Origin: Neobacillus pocheonensis
GTDB lineage: Bacteria; Bacillota; Bacilli; Bacillales; Cytobacillaceae
Assembly (NCBI GenBank): GCA_023702235.1
Contig: JAMQCR010000002.1
Location: forward strand, 806,001-870,000
DNA length: 64,000 nt
Direction: 5' to 3'
Part shown: positions 58,662 through 64,000 of the stretch, piece by piece
Layout: each line of letters begins with the position of its first letter
Numbering within the stretch: the first letter of the stretch is position 1
Made by a program: the position numbers and the translations under genes
The notes under the pieces: generated by a model
Told to the model about the DNA's origin: nothing
Database searches by the model: none
What the model saw: only the letters and a program-made list of their open reading frames with translations

Positions 58662-60402
58662 ATGAAACAAATTCTTGTTGAAAAAAACGTGCAATGTGAG
58701 ATGCGAGATGGTGTAATTCTTTATTCAGATATTTACCGTCCAAATGAGGAAGGAACCTTTCCGGTTTTGCTAACCAGACTTCCTTATAGTAAAGATTTAC
58801 CCCATTATTCGCATCGCTATCTGGACACAAACCGTCTTGTTGAAAATGGATTTGTCGTTATCATTCAGGATGTTAGGGGACGGTATCAGTCGGAGGGTGA
58901 GTTCCATTCATTTAGACAAGAAGCGTACGATGGATATGATACGGTAGAATGGGCAGCAGCACTGCCATTTTCAACGGGCAAAGTCGGCATGTTTGGCATG
59001 TCGTATTATGGGTATACGCAGCTCTTAGCTGCAACGAAAAAGCCGCCCCATCTAGCTGCAATATTCCCTGCGATGACGTTGAATGACCAAAGAAATGGTG
59101 CCTCTTACCGGAACGGTGTCTATCAGCCAGGGTTTACAGAAACATGGACACTGGAATCAATTGCTCCTGATTTACTAAAGCGAAAATATGAAAATCAAAA
59201 AGAAAGAAAAAATGCATTAAGAAATCTTGCGGAACAGCTCAATAAAATTGAGGAACTATACCAGTTTACTCCAGTCAATCAGTGGCCGCCTTTGAAGGAA
59301 CTGAATGTGGCCGATTATTTTTTCGAAGAATTGGCCACCCTATTGAAGAGGAAGAGTACTGGAAGGAGTCGAGCATTACCGACAAGTACGGAGATTTGCA
59401 GATTCCAGCCTTCCATTTAGGCGGCTGGTATGATTGCCTTATTGGTCCAACCTTAACCAATTATGTAGAAATGACCAAGGCAGGACACCCTCAAAAACTG
59501 ATTGTCGGACCATGGGGGCATGGGTATTTTGCCTCTGTGCAAGGGGAATGCTCCTTCGGCGTGCATGCTTCCGGTGATTGGATTGATTTAGAGGAGAATA
59601 TCACGGACCTCCATATTCGCTGGTTCAATCATTGGTTAAAAGGTATAGATACTGGAGTGGAAACAGATGCCCCTGTTAAAATTTTCGTCATGGGAATCAA
59701 TGAATGGCGGGATGAAAGGGAGTGGCCGCTTGAACGAACCAAATACACAAATTTGTATTTGCACAGCAACGGTAAAGCCAATACTAAAAATGGCGATGGT
59801 CGTCTGTCGGTGAATGAATTTGAAGATGAGCAGCCAGATACTTTTATATATGACCCAAAAAATCCGGTGCCGACGAAAGGCGGGGGTACGTTGTTTGCCG
59901 GTCCGTTGACAATGGGCCGTTTGATCAACGCGTGATTGAGGAACGTGAAGATGTTCTTGTTTATTCAACAGAGCCATTAATTGATGCTGTGGAAGTGACA
60001 GGGCCGTTAAAAGTGAAATTGTGGGCTTCTACCGATGCTAAAGATACAGATTTCACTGCCAAACTGGTTGATACTACACCTGATGGAAAGGCATTAATTT
60101 TATTAGAAGGTATTGTGAATGCGAAATATCGGTATTGCAATCAGCCTGAAAGTGAATTATCGGGGGAAATCATTGAGTATGAAATTGACCTTTGGGCAAC
60201 AAGCAATGTGTTTCTTCCGGGGCATCGAATCACACTCGAAATTTCTTCGAGCAGCTTTCCGCACTATTTGCCCAATCCGAATACCGGTGAAACATTAATT
60301 GATAGCAATCAGACTGTAAAGGCGAAACAAACCATTTACCATAATGAACAATATCCTTCCCATCTAATCGTGCCGATTGTTCCAGCGAATGAAAAAGAAT
60401 AA
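58662..60402 (+). pseudogene. CocE/NonD-family (S15) serine hydrolase, frameshifted
   Basis: Alpha/beta hydrolase with the Ser nucleophile in GMFGMSYYGYTQ, preceded by MRDGVILYSDIYRP and VVIIQDVRGRYQSEGEF. The middle frame has IPAFHLGGWYDC (Asp/His region) and GPWGHGYFA. The last frame is the C-terminal jelly-roll domain (VTGPLKVKLWASTDAKDTDF, FLPGHRITLEISSS). Breaks near 59330 and 59918 are single-base. A substrate ester or amide cannot be named. It is last in the cluster before a terminator. Confidence 0.86.
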
Positions 60403-60405
60403 GGA

Positions 60406-60442
60406 CGAAGCCTGCTTCCGAGTGAGGGAGCGGCTTTTTTTG
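60406..60442 (+). terminator. Terminator after the CocE-type gene
   Basis: AAGCC-GCTTCC pairs with GGGAGC-GGCTT and is followed by seven Ts. Confidence 0.8.
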
Positions 60443-60654
60443 AAAACGCTGTTTTCGCAAAGATTGTGGTTTTTAATCAAAAATAAAAAATAAAGATTAT
60501 AATTATTGTGTTGAGTAGATTTTTAATATAAGACCTATATTGTGCAGAAAAAGATTTTTTCTTATGAACAAGAAAAAAATGTGTTCATAAACAAAACCAT
60601 CCTAGAAGTGGATGTTTAAGGTATATGGACAATATTATATAAATTTTAAAACCC

Positions 60655-61095
60655 TTATTTAGAAGGCAAGAAGTTTTCCTTTGGTATAGGTACAAAAACA
60701 TCACCAGTATCATGTCTATAAAATACATTCCATTGTTCACTTAAATCAATAAATTTCCTTACTTGCTCGAATACTCTTTGGTTATATTTAATAGCAGTTG
60801 TACCACATTTAAACTCGAAAATATGATAATTACTACCTTCTTCTCTTTCTACATCATGACCGTCAGCTAACATATAAGACTTAACTAGATGGACACTTGG
60901 GTCTCCATGAAACCCTGTAATTTGTACTGAGGTTTCACCTAAAAAAACGTCTTTACTTACGTCAATATCTATTGGAAATAAACACTTAATCTTGCACTGA
61001 AACAAATATACCACTCTTTTTGTAATATTTAGGTATATTGTATGCGTGACAAGTCGTAAATAGAACTTAGTGAACAATACGAACATATTGTACAT
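60655..61095 (-). CDS. Uncharacterised protein (up to 146 aa)
   Basis: A continuous minus-strand frame ends with a hydrophilic domain containing YHIFEFKCGTTAIKYNQRVFEQ and FYRHDTGDVFVPIPKENF. The first 30 residues are hydrophobic and may be a membrane segment or untranslated; a Met near residue 75 (SYMLADGHDVERE) is an alternative start. No clear ribosome site at the far start. No family recognised. It stands alone among gene remnants. Confidence 0.5.
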   Translation of the reverse strand: MYNMFVLFTKFYLRLVTHTIYLNITKRVVYLFQCKIKCLFPIDIDVSKDVFLGETSVQITGFHGDPSVHLVKSYMLADGHDVEREEGSNYHIFEFKCGTTAIKYNQRVFEQVRKFIDLSEQWNVFYRHDTGDVFVPIPKENFLPSK

Positions 61096-61414
61096 TAGAT
61101 AAAAAGCACTGTGAATTCCTATGGGGATATAGTGTGTTTTGCATTGATATTTGATTGTTTGACCCCTAAAGTAAACTCGTTAAAATTAATCCTAGGTCTT
61201 TTTTATTAGAAGAAATTATTAACACTGCAACTGATGAAGCTATTTCTGAAAACCTAAAAAGACAATATTGAAAAGTCTTTTGGGATCAGCGAATGCTATT
61301 ATAGATACTCTCACCAAAACACCAGCCTTAAAATCTACATTTGAAAAATGGTCCCATTTTATTCAAGGGATTCATTTTTAAAAAGCCCTTTTTCTAGAGG
61401 GCACTGCAAAAAGG
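61096..61414 (+). other. Stretch with decayed coding fragments
   Basis: From about 61200 the plus strand reads ATDEAISENLKRQY, stop, then fragments ending FEKWSHFIQGIHF at 61380, broken by two stops. It is a gene remnant of unknown type. GAGGGCACTG at 61397-61406 followed by CAAAAAG equals the terminal repeat of the IS1182-type elements with one change. Confidence 0.35.
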
Positions 61415-61657
61415 GTGAAAAACTTCCAAGTTATTAATAGAAAAAGCCCTGAGTTTATTCCGGAGATGCATAATAAGGGCATTGCAACAGAGGCAGTCAA
61501 CGCAATTATAGAATGGGCGTTTTCTTCCAGCAAAGTAAAAAAGGTAGTGGCAGAGTGTCTAGAAGATAATATGCCTTCAACTCGAGTGCTGGAGAAATTG
61601 GGGATGACAAGAATCGGCACGGAAAATGGAATGATAAACTGGGAATTAATCAAGTAA
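61415..61657 (+). pseudogene. GNAT acetyltransferase, C-terminal fragment
   Basis: The frame reads HNKGIATEAVNAIIEWAF, the acetyl-CoA-binding (Q/R)xxGxG/A-like region, then NMPSTRVLEKLGMTRIG, typical of RimJ/RimL-type acetyltransferases. About half the domain is missing at the 5' side, directly after an IS-end scar. Confidence 0.7.
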
Positions 61658-61819
61658 AATGAAGAAGAATTTTAAGCTAACGGTAACGAATGTTTGATAA
61701 GAATTAAGTGATTTTATGTGTGAGGTTAGATTTTAGTTATTCAATTAAAGGGCGCTTTAATGGAAGAAAGGTCACAGAAATGATCTTTTTTATAAAAGAA
61801 TGATTCAATTGAATATTTT

Positions 61820-61868
61820 AAGAGCGTGTTTTGATCAATCTTTTTTTCAAAACACGCTCTTTCTTTTT
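61820..61868. terminator. 15-bp perfect hairpin with T run
   Basis: AAGAGCGTGTTTTGA (61820-61834) and TCAAAACACGCTCTT (61847-61861) pair perfectly and TCTTTTTG follows. From 61.9 to 62.1 kb nothing else is seen. Confidence 0.8.
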
Positions 61869-62146
61869 GTTCGTTTATCAAGGTTATTAGTATCAATTTG
61901 ACCAATTTTATTCAAAGCAACACTTGTGCAAATTGTCTCTTTTAGTTTGCAAATCATAGCTTATGCACTTAATCTTTTGGGAATTGTCTATAAGGTAGTG
62001 ACGTTTCCTCTCACAATATGCACAAATAATTAAATAGGATGAAACTTCCATAAGTAATGGTCTTACCATGTATTTGTAGAGTGAAATGTTTAATATCGTC
62101 CCAATTAGCGATATGCTGACGATTCGGAAAAAATGAAGAGTTATAT

Positions 62147-62762
62147 TTGCGAGTATATATCGGGCATTTGCGAAAAAAGATTGAAACTGATCCCGCTAGG
62201 CCGAACTTTATCATTACAGAACCGGGAATTGGCTATCGATTTATGACAAATACTAAATTTTTGCCTTAACTTAATTCGTTTGTTTTAGTTGATTCAGTGT
62301 GTAAAAACTAATGAATTCATTTACAGTGTGGACCTTTCAAATGGAACTGATTTTTATGCTTACTGAAATAAAGCCGTTTTTCCCATTAATACTGGAAAAA
62401 TCGGCTTTTACATTACAATCATGTATTAACATAATTCTTTTAAAAAATGAAGTGGAAGCAAGTTCGTGAACATTATCCAGAACATCGGGCTCTTGTAGAG
62501 GCATCTCTGCTTACTCAAAAAATTCAATGCGCTATCTCGAAGAATTATCCGACATTTCAAATTTCCCCGAGTCAACTCTGGCATGTAAAGAATACAAAAA
62601 CTACACCTAGCCGACCCTTCCGAGGAATATTATATTTTCCATACAGACCATGAAACAATTGAAGTAAAAGAGCAGAAATTGATCGGAGTTAGTCGAGGTC
62701 TTTAATGAAAAAGCAGCATTTCGTAAATAGAAAGACCTCATTTAGATGCCTCACGGTGAACC
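62147..62762 (+). repeat. Duplicated segment B (copy of 48657-49272)
   Basis: Starts TTGCGAGTATATATCGGGC inside the kdpE winged-helix domain and ends at CTCACGGTGAAC, as in segment A. It holds the last 37 codons of kdpE without the rest of the gene. Confidence 0.9.
62447..62705 (+). pseudogene. Small conserved Bacillus protein, broken copy B
   Basis: ATG 62447 begins MKWKQVREHYPEHRALVEA, intact where copy A is broken. It then shifts frame after a lost C (GAGGCATC versus GAGGCCATC in copy A). The C-terminal part (EEYYIFHTDHETIEVKEQ) is present. The lesion differs from that of copy A, so the ancestral gene was intact at duplication or was repaired. Confidence 0.6.
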
Positions 62763-62840
62763 GTACCATAAGAAAAAAGGTTTTTGTAATTGTTTGAGCT
62801 TTTCTAAGCTGTCACAATGGGAGGGAATATCACCAAAAGA

Positions 62841-62891
62841 GATCTTCCACAAACGGGCGCGATTGCTTAACAAAGGTAATCGCCTTTTTTT
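62841..62891 (+). repeat. GATCTTC...CGGGCGC element 1 with terminator
   Basis: GATCTTCCACAAACGGGCGC (62841-62860) is followed by GCGATT/AATCGC and CTTTTTTT, a terminator hairpin. Confidence 0.7.
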
Positions 62892-63129
62892 ATTGAAGTA
62901 ATAGGCTATATAGTTCAATTTGGTAAGATGATTAAAAAAGCTCAGACTCGAGACTTTTGCTTAATCATCTTCTGTTAATAAACGAATGGTACCATCCAAA
63001 TCATTTGCACCCTTTGAGAATTTGAAGTGCATCTTTTTTCCCATGAAAAGAAAAAAAGAACATAAGGAAAATTTTATGATATCGTTAAGTAGATTAATTA
63101 TTAAAAAAGGTATGAGGAGAATAATAATT

Positions 63130-63624
63130 ATGGAAAATACAGCATTAATAATTATTGACTTGCAAATTGGTGTTCAGCCTGAAAATGTTCCACTTTATAA
63201 CTTAGCGAATGTATTAAATGGGGTTAATCAAAGAATTCGTTTATTTAGAGAAAAAAACAATACTATAATTTTTGTTCAACATAATGAAAGTGATCTGGTT
63301 CTTAATTCTCCAGAATGGAAACTATTTCCGGAACTAGATGCTAAAGATACAGATATCTATATCAACAAAACACATGCAAACTCATTCTACAAGACTGATT
63401 TGAATGAACAACTAAGGAAATTAAATATAAATAAACTTGAAATTTGTGGCGCACAAACTGAATATTGTGTAGATACAACTATTAGAATGGCTCATGGATT
63501 AGGATATAAATTATTTATGAAAAAGGGGTTAACTACCACCCTTAACAGTGAACTTCTAGGAGCTAAAACAATCATTGAGCATCATGAGAATCTCTGGAAT
63601 AAAAGATTTTTAACTTTTTTATAG
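63130..63624 (+). CDS. Isochorismatase-family cysteine hydrolase
   Basis: The 164-aa protein has the catalytic triad: Asp in IIIDLQIGV, Lys in INKTHANSFY and Cys in GAQTEYCVDTTIRMA. The fold is that of small nicotinamidase/isochorismatase-like hydrolases. AGGAG precedes ATG 63130; the frame is open upstream to 62986 but without a ribosome site. It has no partner genes nearby, so the substrate is unknown. Confidence 0.9.
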   Translation: MENTALIIIDLQIGVQPENVPLYNLANVLNGVNQRIRLFREKNNTIIFVQHNESDLVLNSPEWKLFPELDAKDTDIYINKTHANSFYKTDLNEQLRKLNINKLEICGAQTEYCVDTTIRMAHGLGYKLFMKKGLTTTLNSELLGAKTIIEHHENLWNKRFLTFL

Positions 63625-63760
63625 AAAAGAATTGCTTTTATCAAAATCAGTAGTCCTTAACAAATACCCTGCTCCGAGGGCGATAAAATTTTTTTGGTAT
63701 TTAAAAATAAGGGTTCACTCTAGCTAATGGGCGCCTATCCTCCAATAAGATTATATTAAT

Positions 63761-63853
63761 GATCTTCAGCAATCGGGCGCAATTCCGTAGCTAGAATTGT
63801 GCTCTTTCTTTATGAGAAGGGCGCCTTTCTGAAGCCAAGAAAGGCGTCCTTCT
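63761..63853 (+). repeat. GATCTTC...CGGGCGC element 2 with 16-bp hairpin
   Basis: GATCTTCAGCAATCGGGCGC (63761-63780) is followed by AGAAGGGCGCCTTTCT and AGAAAGGCGTCCTTCT (63815-63853) with a 7-base loop; one pair is a G-T. Confidence 0.7.
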
Positions 63854-63936
63854 TATTTCTCACCTTATGGGATAACAGAAATTAAAAATAAACGAGCAAT
63901 TATCTGGAATATACGTGCAGCCAGTATTCTTTAAAC

Positions 63937-64000
63937 GATCTTCTACAATCGGGCGCAAGAATAGAACAACGATGGACTGTTTCAGCAGTCCATTTTTCTT
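63937..64000 (+). repeat. GATCTTC...CGGGCGC element 3 with terminator
   Basis: GATCTTCTACAATCGGGCGC (63937-63956) is followed by ATGGACTG/CAGTCCAT and TTTTC (63972-63998). Confidence 0.7.

Overview
The window looks like chromosome of a low-GC, endospore-forming Bacillaceae bacterium (Bacillus/Neobacillus type). Reasons: AT-rich DNA, strong AGGAGG ribosome sites with ATG/GTG/TTG starts, a GerAB-type germination permease remnant, YkvS- and YolD-like small proteins, xynP-xynB genes very like those of B. subtilis, XylR- and CcpC-type operators, and Gram-positive IS200/IS605 and IS1182-type elements. All assignments come from reading the sequence and from knowledge of the families; nothing was searched.

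Region 1 (1-13.8 kb) handles tricarboxylic acids. It has an MFS carrier, a 53-aa small protein, an operon in the order citM-citC-citD-citE-citF-citX-citG (the citM-citCDEFXG order of lactic acid bacteria), a deleted second copy of the carrier, a PrpF-family isomerase, and TcuA/TcuB (tricarballylate to cis-aconitate). Four promoters share one architecture: a dyad ATAA-N7-TTAT, a T8 tract and a -10 box at fixed distances. This resembles the citrate-responsive CcpC sites of Bacillus.

Region 2 (13.8-28 kb) starts with a 1.4-kb gene-poor stretch holding inverted repeats and a candidate structured RNA. It continues with pentose/xyloside catabolism: IclR regulator, FAH-family dehydratase, 2,5-dioxovalerate-type aldehyde dehydrogenase, IlvD/Edd-family sugar-acid dehydratase, XynP, XynB and a GH5 enzyme. 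Together these suggest a non-phosphorylating (Weimberg-type) route from xylosides to 2-oxoglutarate. XylR-type operators precede the IclR gene and an aldo/keto reductase. A DapA-family aldolase, a nitroreductase and an SDR are decayed.

Region 3 (28-37 kb) is a mobile-element zone. An IS200/IS605 element carrying tnpA and a large tnpB has split a yceI gene. It is followed by small genes, a broken yolD and two IS1182-type copies, both with defective transposases.

Region 4 (37-49 kb) is a potassium uptake locus: an E. coli-like KdpE box, a structured leader, a small membrane ORF, kdpF, kdpA, kdpB, kdpC, a kinase-less protein made of two KdpD sensor units, full-length kdpD, and kdpE with an in-frame TAG. 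The end of this locus is duplicated at 62.1-62.8 kb.

Region 5 (49-60.4 kb) has XRE and GerAB remnants, then a sigma-54 activator facing a -24/-12 promoter. That promoter reads into a Rieske oxygenase with the CntA-type Glu ligand motif, an aldehyde dehydrogenase, a D-malate/tartrate dehydrogenase, an NCS1 permease, a decayed symporter and a CocE-type hydrolase. A carnitine- or betaine-like substrate is plausible.

Region 6 (60.4-64 kb) has one uncharacterised gene, gene fragments, repeated GATCTTC...CGGGCGC elements with hairpins, and an isochorismatase-family hydrolase.

Many otherwise well-conserved genes carry single-base indels, mostly deletions next to homopolymers. These may be real decay or consensus errors, and every 'pseudogene' call below should be read with that in mind.
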